Part shown: piece after piece, positions 28,301-38,200 of the stretch
Position numbering within the stretch: the stretch's first letter is position 1
How the letters are laid out: every line of letters begins with the position of its first letter
Assembly (NCBI RefSeq): GCF_002022505.1
Contig: NZ_CP019781.1
Location: 186,001-250,000 of the forward strand
Origin: Bartonella sp. WD16.2
Lineage (GTDB): Bacteria > Pseudomonadota > Alphaproteobacteria > Rhizobiales > Rhizobiaceae
Reading direction: 5' to 3'
DNA: 64,000 nt
Translations under genes and position numbers: made by a program
The notes under the pieces: model-generated
Databases searched by the model: none
Told to the model about the DNA's origin: nothing
The model's input: only the letters and a program-made list of their open reading frames with translations

Positions 28301-28403
28301 CGGCTACACATCTGAAGATGGAAACACCCATTCCAACCTTTCCTTCACTACTTCTGGAGGACACTGGGGCGTAGGAGCAGGAATAAGCTTTACATTAAAC
28401 TAA
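19389..28403 (+). CDS. Giant headless trimeric autotransporter adhesin TAA3
   Basis: Encodes a 3004-residue BadA/Vomp-family protein. The start is the MKK codon at 19389 after GAAAGA; the longer frame from 19359 (MMFFIFERFI) is rejected. The signal peptide covers residues 1 to about 46 and is nearly identical to that of TAA2. The N-terminal region shares FCGVDQVV and SSCEADASVNAL with its neighbours, but after NTRSVNT it passes straight to a neck (DGKDTDAVNVAQLKAL). No IAIG/VALG-type head repeats are present. The long stalk has two higher-order repeats (1635 and 1254 bp), with modules such as ISIANKSKGLRKLTGL and KINITNSKGKARKLTGL. The C-terminal part from about 27393 and the anchor are the same as in TAA2. 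A headless stalk could serve as a spacer, a matrix binder or a recombination partner. Confidence 0.94.
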   Translation: MKKVHITLKNKSFNSQKLLSEVSLVRAASLGVVMAALLSSVSPVFASHLSSTGATVQSVSAGVVSANVGHGRVGVANGSRFCGVDQVVSRTPSRWGKKVSAEKSKKLTANQLSDGSSGYFFESSCEADASVNALASASTHASIDGVAGDWFLEENNPINWSVNTRSVNTTGARVADGKDTDAVNVAQLKALPAQDGIRGDPDLIYLNSQGQIAIGGKTRGEVINISNEDGHGRFILGVKGGSIKPASTDAINGSQLYGTNTTITKYLGGGAAYDGSVGDKWTEPTYEIQSKGYHDVGSAFAGVDSKLSELSKKVEGVEGSTNLVVQDPGKHTITIGAKAEGGEISIANSSRRQRKLTGLAKGELSEDSQEAITGGQLYETNSTIAKYLGGKAAYEGGKWTEPTYEIQSKDHHDVGSAFAGVDSKLSELSKKVEGVEGSTNLVVQDPEKHTITIGAKAEGGEISIANSSREQRKLTGLADGELSEDSKEAITGGQLYETNSTIAKYLGGKAAYEGGKWTEPTFMIQSKGHHDVGSAFAGVDSKLSELSKQVGGVEGSLIVHQEKETHKITIGAKVEGKEISIANKSKGLRKLTGLEEGAVSEVSTDAVSGKQLHGVKQSVEKLSSTVDKAKEDISTLDKNLNASLGGGANVFSGTAPKYKIQGQSRTGVEAAFQGVDETLTQLSGKISEVEKNSFVAQEDSGLITIGAKVEGKEISIANKSKGLRKLTGLAEGAVSAGSTDAVSGKQLYKVEQKFDPLNAIVEKAGKDILTLDKNIKDSLGGGADVLKGTAPKYEIQGQGRTGVEAAFQGVDETLTVLSKQVEGVTTAVSNGLVTQDKSSNIITIGKDVEGGEISIANKNKGLRKLTGLEEGDVSKTSTDAVTGKQLHEVKQNAEGLSSTVNKAKEDISTLDKNLNASLGGGANVFSGTAPIYTIQNKKRTGVEAAFQGVDEILTQLSGKIGEVEKNSLVAQESSGLITIGGKVEGKEISIADKSKGLRKLTGLEEGAVSAGSTDAVSGKQLHGVKQSVEKLSGTVGKAEKDILALDKNLNASLGGGADVLKGTAPKYEIQGQGRTGVEAAFKGVDETLTGLSKKVEGVEGSLIVHQEKETHKITIGAKVEGKEISIANKSKGLRKLTGLEEGAVSEVSTDAVSGKQLHGVKQSVEKLSSTVDKAKEDISTLDKNLNASLGGGANVFSGTAPKYKIQGQSRTGVEAAFQGVDETLTQLSGKISEVEKNSFVAQEDSGLITIGAKVEGKEISIANKSKGLRKLTGLAEGAVSAGSTDAVSGKQLYKVEQKFDPLNAIVEKAGKDILTLDKNIKDSLGGGADVLKGTAPKYEIQGQGRTGVEAAFQGVDETLTVLSKQVEGVTTAVSNGLVTQDKSSNIITIGKDVEGGEISIANKNKGLRKLTGLEEGDVSKTSTDAVTGKQLHEVKQNAEGLSSTVNKAKEDISTLDKNLNASLGGGANVFSGTAPIYTIQNKKRTGVEAAFQGVDETLTQLSGKIGEVEKNSLVAQESSGLITIGGKVEGKEISIADKSKGLRKLTGLEEGAVSAGSTDAVSGKQLHGVKQSVEKLSGTVGKAEKDILALDKNLNASLGGGADVLKGTAPKYEIQGQGRTGVEAAFKGVDETLTGLSKKVEGVEGSLIVHQEKETHKITIGAKVEGKEISIANKSKGLRKLTGLEEGAVSEVSTDAVSGKQLHKVEQKFDPLNVIVKKAEKDILTLDKNIKDSLGGGADVLKGTAPKYEIQGQGRTGVEAAFQGVDETLTVLSKQVEGVTTAVSNSLVTQDKSSNVITIGKDVEGGEISIANKSKGLRKLTGLAEGDVSIASTEAITGSQLHKVEQKFDPLNVIVEKAEKDISTLGANINKYLGGGANIFSGTELTYTIQDNPYHSIASAFEGVDNTLTDLYEKFDSLQNSVGDDSLVAQHSGTKLITIGGNVEGSKINITNSKGKARTLTGLADGQVSAGSTDAVTGSQLHKVEQKFNPLNAIVEKAGEDISTLGANINEFLGGGADVLKGTAPIYTIQDQDHIGIEAAFKGVDNTLTDLYEKFDKVESIGDDSLIAQHSDTKVITIGGKVEGSKINITNSKGKARKLTGLADGDVSEVSTDAVSGKQLHKVEQKFDPLNAIVEKAGKDILTLDASINKYLGGGASVLEDIAPTYKIQSKEYDNVASAFVGVDNTLTALSKQVEGVTTAVSNSLIAQDESSNVITIGAKTGGDEISIANNSKGFRKLTGLAEGDVSAGSTEAITGSQLHKVEQKFDPLNVIVEKAEKDISTLEANINKYLGGGVNIFSGTELTYTIQDNPYHSIASAFEGVDNTLTDLYEKFDSLQNSVGDDSLVAQHSGTKLITIGGNVEGSKINITNSKGKARTLTGLADGQVSAGSTDAVTGSQLHKVGQKFDPLNAIVEKAGEDISTLGANINEFLGGGADVLKGTAPIYTIQDQDHIGIEAAFKGVDNTLTDLYEKFDKVESIGDDSLIAQHSDTKVITIGGKVEGSKINITNSKGKARKLTGLADGDVSEVSTDAVSGKQLHKVEQKFDPLNAIVEKAGKDILTLDASINKYLGGGASVLEDIAPTYKIQSKEYDNVASAFVGVDNTLTALSKQVEGVTTAVSNSLIAQDESSNVITIGAKTGGDEISIANNSKGFRKLTGLAEGDVSAGSTEAITGNQLYEVNKQLATYFGGGAGYQDGKWTDPTFTITDFDAQNKNGKQAYHNVAEAFDAVNNSMSGLNDRIKHVETQTSSSVNSSISWDNEKNAYDASHNGQVGKITNVANGAIEKGSTDVVTGDQLWATNEKIDSLENKVDDMVNNIDILTDGFVTYDKDKQGNKTNSITLVGADDDTPVTIDNVADGKVEKGSKQAVNGGQLHDYVQEQMALVLADANKYTDKKIENIVGDAVAQANAYTDMKFEALNYKIENVQKEARQAAAIGLAVANLRYNDIPGKLSVAFGNGIWRNHSGAAFGAGYTSEDGNTHSNLSFTTSGGHWGVGAGISFTLN
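21044..24487 (+). repeat. 1635-bp higher-order tandem repeat in TAA3
   Basis: Two nearly perfect 1635-bp copies begin at about 21044 and 22679, each 545 residues or about four stalk modules, starting near GSLIVHQEKETHKITIG. A third partial copy ends near 24487. One visible difference is GAAATATTA versus GAAACATTA around 22237 and 23872. The low divergence implies recent duplication or continuing gene conversion. Confidence 0.93.
24887..27394 (+). repeat. 1254-bp higher-order tandem repeat in TAA3
   Basis: Two copies (24887-26140 and 26141-27394; 418 residues each) begin at AGAAGCGATAACAGGT. That same string recurs at 27395, where the shared C-terminal block starts, and at 17530 in TAA2, so it marks a recombination joint. 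Only a few substitutions are visible, such as GEQ/EQK-type changes near 25338 versus 26592. Confidence 0.93.
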
Positions 28404-28657
28404 TAATTCCATAAGAATTAACACGGCCATGCGCAAAAATATGTTTTGGATAAATAATTTAACTAAAGAAATTTTTTATAAAAAAATTATCCACAGATTT
28501 ATCCGAGAATAATACCGTTGACAAATCACATCACACCACAAAGATTTACACCATAGATTTACTTGATATAAAACACATTCCAATCTTTACTGCAAACTCA
28601 CCTTAAAGAAATGAAATTTAGAACTCCTTAATTTTTTTTATTTACTAGCCCGCATAT
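28404..28657. other. TAA3 3' intergenic segment with a DnaA-box match
   Basis: This is a copy of 18539-18792, with TTATCCACA at 28488-28496. I see no gene and no convincing terminator. Confidence 0.5.
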
Positions 28658-29253
28658 ACCCTTTAACATAAGGCTGACTTACTTAAAACAAAAACTACTA
28701 CCCAGATTAATAGCTTTAATTAAGGAGACTATAAATAACAAACAAACCTTTAGCTCAAAATTTTCAGTTCTAAATAGCGCATCCGAAAAATAAAACACCT
28801 CTTAAATACCCCCAACAAATCGTATTAAAGAGATAAAAATTCTTCGCTAGCGTCTATTAAAAACTCACTTACCCACTTTATTCTCTCAAAGGCTCAACCC
28901 ATACTTCCCTTTGTTTAGAAAGCTAACGGCAATTGAATATACTTTTTTGACGCTCAACATATTGTTCAACATTTTTTTGGAGGCTTTTATTATGAAAACC
29001 ACTACTTTTGTAAGGATAAGACCTTAAATGATTACTCTCCTTACTAATTGTTCTTAATGTGAGGAACCTAATTTAAAAGCTAAAAGACTACATTTTTGTT
29101 TTTAGCACATAAAATTAGTTTCACTCTCTGGTTCATTTTTATGTTTATTTTCACAATACAAAACCTACCATCAAATTAACTAGCGCCCAATTGTGACTTT
29201 TAAATGGCTCAAATGCATTTTTTTTGATGTTTTTTATTTTTGAAAGATTTGTT
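28658..29253 (+). promoter_or_regulatory. Conserved adhesin leader, copy 3 (before TAA4)
   Basis: Copy of the 18793 leader. Mini-ORF 1 is at 28992-29027 and mini-ORF 2 at 29028-29057, with both hairpins unchanged. The base before the adhesin start region reads GATTTGTTATG instead of GATTTATTATG. Confidence 0.55.
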
Positions 29254-32200
29254 ATGAAAAAGGTACATATCACTCTAAAAAATAAAAGCTTCAATTCTCA
29301 AAAGCTTCTTTCTGAGGTGTCTTTGGTGAGAGCTGCTTCGTTAGGGGTGGTAATGGCTGCTCTTTTATCGAGCGTTTCTCCAGTTTTTGCTTCTCATCTC
29401 TCTTCAACGGGGGCGACAGTTCAAAGTGTAAGTGCAGGTGTGGTTTCTGCAAACGTTGGTCATGGGCGTGTTGGGGTGGCTAATGGTAGTCGTTTTTGTG
29501 GGGTAGATCAGGTTGTGAGCCGTAGTTCATCAAGATCGGGTAAGAAAGTATCTGCGAAGGAGAAATCTAAGAAACTGACCGCAAATCAGCTTTCTGATGG
29601 TTCTAGTGGTTATTTCTTTGAGAGTAGTTGTGAGGCTGATGCTTCAGTAAATGCTTTAGCAAGTGCGAGTACACATGCTTCAATTGATGGAGTGGCAGGG
29701 GATTGGTTTTTAGAAGAAAATAATCCTATCAACTGGTCTGTTAATACGAGGTCTGTTAATACAGCTAGTACACGTGTTGCTGATGGTAAAGATACTGATG
29801 CAGTGAATGTTGCTCAGCTAAAAGCGTTACCAGCACAAGATGGAATACGAGGAGATCCGGATCTAATTTACTTCAACGAAGGGCAGATCGCGATTGGAGG
29901 TAAAACGAGGGGCGAGGTTATTAACATTTGGAATGAAGATGGTCATGGTCGTTTTATTTTTGGTGTAAAAGGTGGAAGTGTTAAACCAGCATCGACAGAT
30001 GCAATCAATGGCTCGCAGCTTTATGGGACGAACACTACGATTACGAAGTATTTAGGTGGAAAAGCTGCGTATGAGGATGGTGAATGGACAGAGCCAACGT
30101 TTACGATTCAGAAGAAGGATCATCATGATGTTGCTTCTGCCTTTGCCGGTGTTGATAGTAAGTTATCAGAGCTTTCTGAACAGGTTGGCGGTGTGGAAGG
30201 CAGTCTCATTGTGCATCAAGAGAAAGAAACGCATAAGATTACCATTGGCGCCAAAGCAGAGGGCGGTGAGATCTCTATTGCCAACAGTAGTAGAGAGCAG
30301 CGGAAACTTACCGGTTTGGCTGCTGGAGCTGTTTCAGAAGATTCGCAAGAAGCGATTACTGGTGGGCAGCTTTATGAAACGAATAGCACGATTGCGAAGT
30401 ATTTAGGTGGAAAAGCTGCGTATGAGGGTGGTAAATGGACAGAGCCAACGTATGAAATTCAGAGCAAGGATCATCATGATGTTGGTTCTGCCTTTGCCGG
30501 TGTTGATAGTAAGTTGTCGGAGCTTTCTAAGAAGGTTGAAGGTGTGGAAGGCAGTACAAACCTTGTGGTGCAAGATCCAGAAAAGCATACGATTACCATT
30601 GGTGCTAAAGCAGAGGGCGGTGAGATCTCTATTGCCAACAGTAGTAGAGAGCAGCGGAAACTTACCGGTTTGGCTGATGGAGAGCTTTCAGAAGATTCGA
30701 AAGAAGCGATTACTGGTGGGCAGCTTTATGAGACGAATAGCACGATTGCGAAGTATTTAGGTGGAAAAGCTGCATATGAGGGTGGTAAATGGACAGAGCC
30801 AACGTTTATGATTCAGAGCAAGGGTCATCATGATGTTGGTTCTGCCTTTGCTGGTGTTGATAGTAAGTTGTCAGAGCTTTCTAAACAGGTTGGCGGTGTG
30901 GAAGGCAGTCTCATTGTGCATCAAGAGAAAGAAACGCATAAGATTACCATTGGTGCTAAAGTAGAAGGTAAAGAGATTTCCATTGCCAATAAGAGTAAAG
31001 GATTGCGCAAACTTACAGGCTTAGAAGAGGGGGCTGTTTCGGAAGTTTCAACAGATGCAGTTTCAGGTAAGCAGCTTCACGGGGTCAAGCAAAGCGTTGA
31101 GAAGTTGAGTAGCACTGTTGATAAAGCTAAGGAGGATATTTCAACTTTAGATAAGAATCTTAATGCTTCTTTAGGAGGAGGAGCAAACGTATTTTCAGGT
31201 ACAGCTCCGAAGTATAAAATTCAGGGTCAAAGTCGTACAGGTGTTGAGGCAGCTTTTCAGGGTGTTGATGAAACATTAACACAGCTTTCTGGTAAGATTA
31301 GTGAGGTGGAGAAGAACAGCTTTGTAGCACAAGAAGATTTGGGCCTGATCACGATTGGTAAGGATGTAGAGGGCGGTGAGATTTCCATTGCCAACAAGAG
31401 TAAAGGATTGCGCAAGCTTACAGGCTTAGAAGAGGGGGTTGTTTCAGCAGGTTCAACAGATGGAGTTTCAGGTAAGCAGCTTTATAAGTTGGATCAGAGT
31501 GTTGAGAAGTTGGCTAGCAGTGCTAAGAGTGTTCAGACAAATATTGCAACCTTTGATAAGAATCTTAATGAGTTTTTAGGAGGAGGAGCAGATGTACTGA
31601 AGGGTACAGCTCCGAAGTATAAAATTCAGGGTCAAAGTCGTACAGGTATTGAAGCTGCCTTTAAGGGTGTTGATGAGAAACTAACAGAACTTTCTAAACA
31701 GGTTGGCGGTGTGGAAGGTAATGGTCTTGTAACGCAAGATAAATCGTCGAATATAATCACGATTGGTAAGGATGTAGAGGGCGGTGAGATTTCCATTGCC
31801 AACAAGAATAAAGGATTGCGCAAGCTTACAGGTTTGGAAGAGGGGGATGTTTCGAAAACTTCAACAGATGCGGTCACAGGTAAGCAGCTTCATGAGGTCA
31901 AGCAAAGCGTTGCACAGTTGACTGAGACAGTATCTGGTGTTCAGGTAAATATTGTAGACTTTGACAAGAATATTACGAAGTCTTTAGGTGGTAGCGCAAG
32001 CGTGCTGGAAAGTAAACAGCCGACGTATAAAATTCAGGACCGAGGTCGTATTGGTATTGAAGCAGCTTTTCAGGGAGTTGATGAAACATTAACACAGCTT
32101 TCTGGTAAGATTGGTGAGGTGGAAAAGAACAGCCTTGTAGCGCAAGAAGATTTGGGCCTGATCACGATTGGTGCTAAAGTAGAAGGTAAAGAGATTTCCA

Positions 32201-35200
32201 TTGCCGACAAGAGTAAAGGATTGCGCAAGCTTACAGGCTTGGAAGAGGGGGCTGTTTCAGCAGGGTCAACAGATGCAGTTTCAGGTAAACAGCTTCACGG
32301 GGTCAAGCAAAGCGTTGAGAAGTTGAGTGGCACTGTCGGGAAGGCTGAGAAAGATATTTTAGCCTTGGATAAGAATCTTAATGCTTCTTTAGGAGGAGGA
32401 GCAGATGTACTGAAGGGTACAGCTCCGAAGTATGAAATTCAGGGCCAAGGTCGTACAGGTGTTGAAGCAGCTTTTAAGGGTGTTGATGAAACATTGACAG
32501 GTCTTTCTAAGAAGGTTGAAGGTGTGGAAGGTAGTCTCATTGTGCATCAAGAGAAAGAAACGCATAAGATTACCATTGGTGCTAAAGTAGAAGGTAAAGA
32601 GATTTCCATTGCCAATAAGAGTAAAGGATTGCGCAAACTTACAGGCTTAGAAGAGGGGGCTGTTTCGGAAGTTTCAACAGATGCAGTTTCAGGTAAGCAG
32701 CTTCACGGGGTCAAGCAAAGCGTTGAGAAGTTGACTGAGACAGTATCTGGTGTTCAGGTAAATATTGTAGACTTTGACAGGAATATTACGAAGTCTTTAG
32801 GTGGTGGCGCAAGCGTGCTGGAAAGTAAACAGCCGACATATAAAATTCAGGGTCAAGGTCGTACAGGTGTTGAAGCAGCTTTTCAGGGAGTTGATGAAAC
32901 ATTAACACAGTTTTCTGTGAAGATTGGCAAGGTGGAGAAGAACAGTCTTGTAGCGCAAGAAGATTTGGGCCTGATCACGATTGGTAAGGATGTAGAGGGC
33001 GGTGAGATTTCCATTGCCAACAAGAGTAAAGGATTGCGCAAGCTTACAGGCTTAGAAGAGGGGGTTGTTTCAGCAGGTTCAACAGATGGAGTTTCAGGTA
33101 AGCAGCTTTATAAGTTGGATCAGAGTGTTGAGAAGTTGGCTAGCAGTGCTAAGAGTGTTCAGACAAATATTGCAACCTTTGATAAGAATCTTAATGAGTT
33201 TTTAGGAGGAGGAGCAGATGTACTGAAGGGTACAGCTCCGAAGTATAAAATTCAGGGTCAAAGTCGTACAGGTGTTGAAGCAGCTTTTCAGGGTGTTGAT
33301 GAAACGTTGACGGTTCTTTTGGGTAAGGTTGAGGATGTAACAGGCACAATAAGTAATAACCTTGTAGCACAAGATGAATCGCCAAATGTAATTACGATTG
33401 GTAAGAATGTAGAGGGCGATGAGATCTCCATTGCTAACAATAAGAAGGGAATTCGCAAACTTACTGGTTTGGAAGAGGGGGATGTTTCAGCAGAGTCAAC
33501 AGATGCAGTTTCAGGTAAACAGCTTCATGGGGTCAAGCAAAGCGTTGCACAGTTGACTGAGACAGTATCTGGTGTTCAGGTAAATATTGTAGACTTTGAC
33601 AAGAATATTACGAAGTCTTTAGGTGGTAGCGCAAGCGTTCTGGAAAGTAAACAGCCGACGTATAAAATTCAGGACCGAGGTCGTATTGGTATTGAAGCAG
33701 CTTTTCAGGGAGTTGATGAAACATTAACACAGCTTTCTGGTAAGATTGGTGAGGTGGAAAAGAACAGCCTTGTAGCGCAAGAAGATTTGGGCCTGATCAC
33801 GATTGGTGCTAAAGTAGAAGGTAAAGAGATTTCCATTGCCAACAAGAGTAAAGGATTGCGCAAGCTTACAGGCTTAGAAGAGGGGGTTGTTTCAGCAGGG
33901 TCAACAGATGCAGTTTCAGGTAAGCAGCTTCACGGGGTCAAGCAAAGCGTTGCACAATTGACGGGGACAGTATCTGGTGTTCAGGTAAATATTGTAGACT
34001 TTGATAAGAATTTTAATGAATTTTTAGGAGGAGGAGCAGATGTACTGAAGGGTACAGCTCCGAAGTATGAAATTCAGGGCCAAGGTCGTACAGGTGTTGA
34101 AGCAGCTTTTAAGGGTGTTGATGAAACATTGACGGTTCTTTTGGGTAAGGTTAAGGATGTAACAAGTGCGATAAGTAATAGCCTTGTAGTGCAGGAAAAA
34201 GAGTCGAAGTTGATCACGATTGGTAAGAATGTAGAGGGCGATGAGATCTCCATTTTGAATAATGAAGAGAAAGTTCGTGTACTTACTGGTTTGGCAGAGG
34301 GAGATGTTTCGGAAACTTCAACAGATGGAGTTTCAGGTAAGCAGCTTTATAAGCTGGATCAGAGTGTTGAGAAGTTGGTTAGCAGTGCTAAGAATGCTCA
34401 AACAAATATTACAACCTTTGATAAGAATATTAATAAGTATTTAGGAGGAGGAGCAGATATACTGAAGAGTACAGCTCCTATTTATACCATTCAGGGTCAA
34501 AGTCGTATTGGTATTGAAGCAGCTTTTCAGGGTGTTGATGAAACGTTGACGGTTCTTTTGGGTAAGGTTGAGGATGTAACAAGTACGATAAGTAATAGCC
34601 TTATAGTGCAGGAAAAAGAGTCGAAGTTGATCACGATTGGTAAGAATGTAGAGGGCGATGAGATCTCCATTTTGAATAATGAAGAGAAAGTTCGTGTACT
34701 TGCTGGTTTGGCAGAGGGAAATGTTTCGGAAGTTTCAACAGATGCAGTTTCAGGTAAGCAGCTTTATAAGCTGGATCAGAGTGTTGAGAAGTTGGCTAGC
34801 AGTGCTAAGAGTGCTCAAACAAATATTACAACCTTTGATAAGAATCTTAATAGGTATTTAGGAGGTGGTGCAGATGTACTGAAGAGTACAGCACCCATTT
34901 ATACCATTCAACAGTATGGGTATAATGATATTGGAATTGCTTTTGAGGGTGTGAGTAGTTCGCTTGAAGATCTTTCTGTGAAGGCTGCAAGTACAGAAAA
35001 TAGTGTGAAAGCTAGAGTGGAGAATGAGCGGCTTGTAGTGCAAGAAAAAGAGTCGAAGTTGATCACGATTGGTAAAGATGTAGAAGGCGATGAGATTTCT
35101 ATTTTGAATAATGAAAAAAAAGTTCGTGTACTTACTGGTTTGGCAGAGGGAGATGTTTCGGAAACTTCAACAGATGCAGTTTCAGGTAAGCAGCTTTATA

Positions 35201-38200
35201 AGTTGGATCAGAGTGTTGAGAAGTTGACTAGCAGTGCTAAGAGTGCTCAAACAAATATTATAACCTTTGATAAGAATCTTAATGAATTTTTAGGAGGAGG
35301 AGCAGATGTACTGAAGGGTACAGCTCCGAAGTATAAAATTCAGGATCAAGATCATACAGGTATTGAAGCAGCTTTTAAGGGTGTTGGTGAGAAATTAACG
35401 GATCTTTCTATAAAGGCTAGTGAAGCAACAAGTGGCTTGGAATCTAGAATGGAGAATGAACGGCTTGTAGAACAAGATCTCATATCGAAGCTGATTACGA
35501 TTGGTAAAGATGTAGAAGGCGATGAGATTTCTATTGTTAACAATAAGGGAGGAACTCGTGTTCTTTCAGGTGTTGCAAATGGAGTTCTCTCAAACGATTC
35601 AACAGATGCAGTTTCAGGTAAGCAACTTTATGGGCTGGATCAGAGTGTTGAGAAGTTGGTTAGCAGTGCTAAGAATGCTCAAACAAATATTACAACCTTT
35701 GATAAGAATATTAATAAGTATTTAGGAGGTGGTGCAGATATACTGAAGGGTACGGCACCTATTTATACCATTCAGGATCAAGATCGTACAGGTGTTGAAG
35801 CAGCTTTTCAGGGTGTTGATGAAACGTTGACGATTCTTTTAGGTAAGGTTGAGGATGTAACAAGTACGATAAGTAATAGCCTTATAGTGCAGGAAAAAGA
35901 GTCGAAGTTGATCACGATTGGTAAGAATGTAGAGGGCGATGAGATCTCCATTTTGAATAATGAAGAGAAAGTTCGCAAACTTACTGGTTTGGCAGAGGGA
36001 GATGTTTCGGAAACTTCAACAGATGCAGTTTCAGGTAAGCAGCTTTATAAGCTGGATCAGAGTGTTGAGAAGTTGGCTAGCAGTGCTAAGAGTGCTCAAA
36101 CAAATATTACAACCTTTGATAAGAATCTTAATAGGTATTTAGGAGGTGGTGCAGATGTACTGAAGAGTACAGCACCCATTTATACCATTCAACAGTATGG
36201 GTATAATGATATTGGAATTGCTTTTGAGGGTGTGAGTAGTTCGCTTGAAGATCTTTCTGTGAAGGCTGCAAGTACAGAAAATAGTGTGAAAGCTAGAGTG
36301 GAGAATGAGCGGCTTGTAGTGCAAGAAAAAGAGTCGAAGTTGATCACGATTGGTAAAGATGTAGAAGGCGATGAGATTTCTATTTTGAATAATGAAAAAA
36401 AAGTTCGTGTACTTGCTGGTTTGGCAGAGGGAAATGTTTCGGAAACTTCAACAGATGCAGTTTCAGGTAAGCAGCTTTATAAGTTGGATCAGAGTGTTGA
36501 GAAGTTGACTAGCAGTGCTAAGAGTGCTCAAACAAATATTATAACCTTTGATAAGAATCTTAATGAATTTTTAGGAGGAGGAGCAGATGTACTGAAGGGT
36601 ACAGCTCCGAAGTATAAAATTCAGGATCAAGATCATACAGGTATTGAAGCAGCTTTTAAGGGTGTTGGTGAGAAATTAACGGATCTTTCTATAAAGGCTA
36701 GTGAAGCAACAAGTGGCTTGGAATCTAGAATGGAGAATGAACGGCTTGTAGAACAAGATCTCATATCGAAGCTGATTACGATTGGTAAAGATGTAGAAGG
36801 CGATGAGATTTCTATTGTTAACAATAAGGGAGGAACTCGTGTTCTTTCAGGTGTTGCAAATGGAGTTCTCTCAAACGATTCAACAGATGCAGTTTCAGGT
36901 AAGCAACTTTATGGGCTGGATCAGAGTGTTGAGAAGTTGGTTAGCAGTGCTAAGAATGCTCAAACAAATATTACAACCTTTGATAAGAATATTAATAAGT
37001 ATTTAGGAGGTGGTGCAGATATACTGAAGGGTACGGCACCTATTTATACCATTCAGGATCAAGATCGTACAGGTGTTGAAGCAGCTTTTCAGGGTGTTGA
37101 TGAAACGTTGACGATTCTTTTAGGTAAGGTTGAGGATGTAACAAGTACGATAAGTAATAGCCTTATAGTGCAGGAAAAAGAGTCGAAGTTGATCACGATT
37201 GGTAAGAATGTAGAGGGCGATGAGATCTCCATTTTGAATAATGAAGAGAAAGTTCGCAAACTTACTGGTTTGGCAGAGGGAGATGTTTCGGAAACTTCAA
37301 CAGATGCAGTTTCAGGTAAGCAGCTTTATGAGATGAACACTACGATAGTGCAGTATTTTGGAGGAAGAGCTGGGTATCAGGATGGAAAGTGGACAGATCC
37401 GACGTTTACAATTACGAAATTTGGTAGGCATGGTAAGAATAGAAAAAAAGCATATCATAATGTAGCTGATGCCTTTGGTGCTGTTAATGATAGTATGTCT
37501 AGTTTCAATGATCGTATTCAACAGGTTGAAAATCAGGCTTTCGGTATTTTAAATTGGGATAATGAGAAAAATGCCTATGATGCTAGTCATAATGGTCAAG
37601 TTGGTAAGATCACTAATGTAGCAAATGGTACTATTGAAAAGGGTTCCACTGATGTAGTCACAGGTGATCAGCTTTGGGAGACGAATGAGAAATTTGGTAA
37701 GGTTGAAAACAGGGTTGACACTTTTATGGGTGGAATTGTCACCTATGACAAAGATAAACAAGGCAACAAAACTAATAGCGTCACTTTAGTAGGTGCTGAT
37801 GATGACACACCTGTAACCATTGACAATGTTGCAGATGGTAAAGTCGAAAAAGGTTCAAAACAAGCAGTCAATGGTGGTCAATTGCATGATTACACCAAAG
37901 AACAAATGGATCTTGTTCTTGCAGACGCAAACAAATATACAGATGAAAAAATAAAAAATATAAAAAATATAGAAAATATACCCCCTGATATCATTACACG
38001 TGCCAACACTTATACTGATATAAAATTTAATGCTTTGAGTTCTGAAATCAAAAACGTCCAAAAAGAAGCACGACAAGCAGCAGCTGTTAGTTTAGCCGTA
38101 TCTAATTTACGTTACAACAACACACCTGGCAAATTCAGTATTGCATTGAGTAGTGGTGTATGGCGTGGCCAATCTGCACTTGCCTTTGGTGCCGGTTACA

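Larger units (their letters stand above)
27393..29530 (+). repeat. Segmental duplication of the TAA2/TAA3 junction
   Basis: Bases from about 17528 to 19660 recur here at a constant offset of 9865 bases. The block covers the TAA2 and TAA3 C-terminal coding region, the whole intergenic region with its leader, and the next signal peptide. Visible changes are isolated substitutions (A/G at 19386/29251, CCGG/CCAG and GCGGG/GCAGG in the signal-peptide region). TAA3 and TAA4 therefore look like products of tandem gene duplication. Confidence 0.92.
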
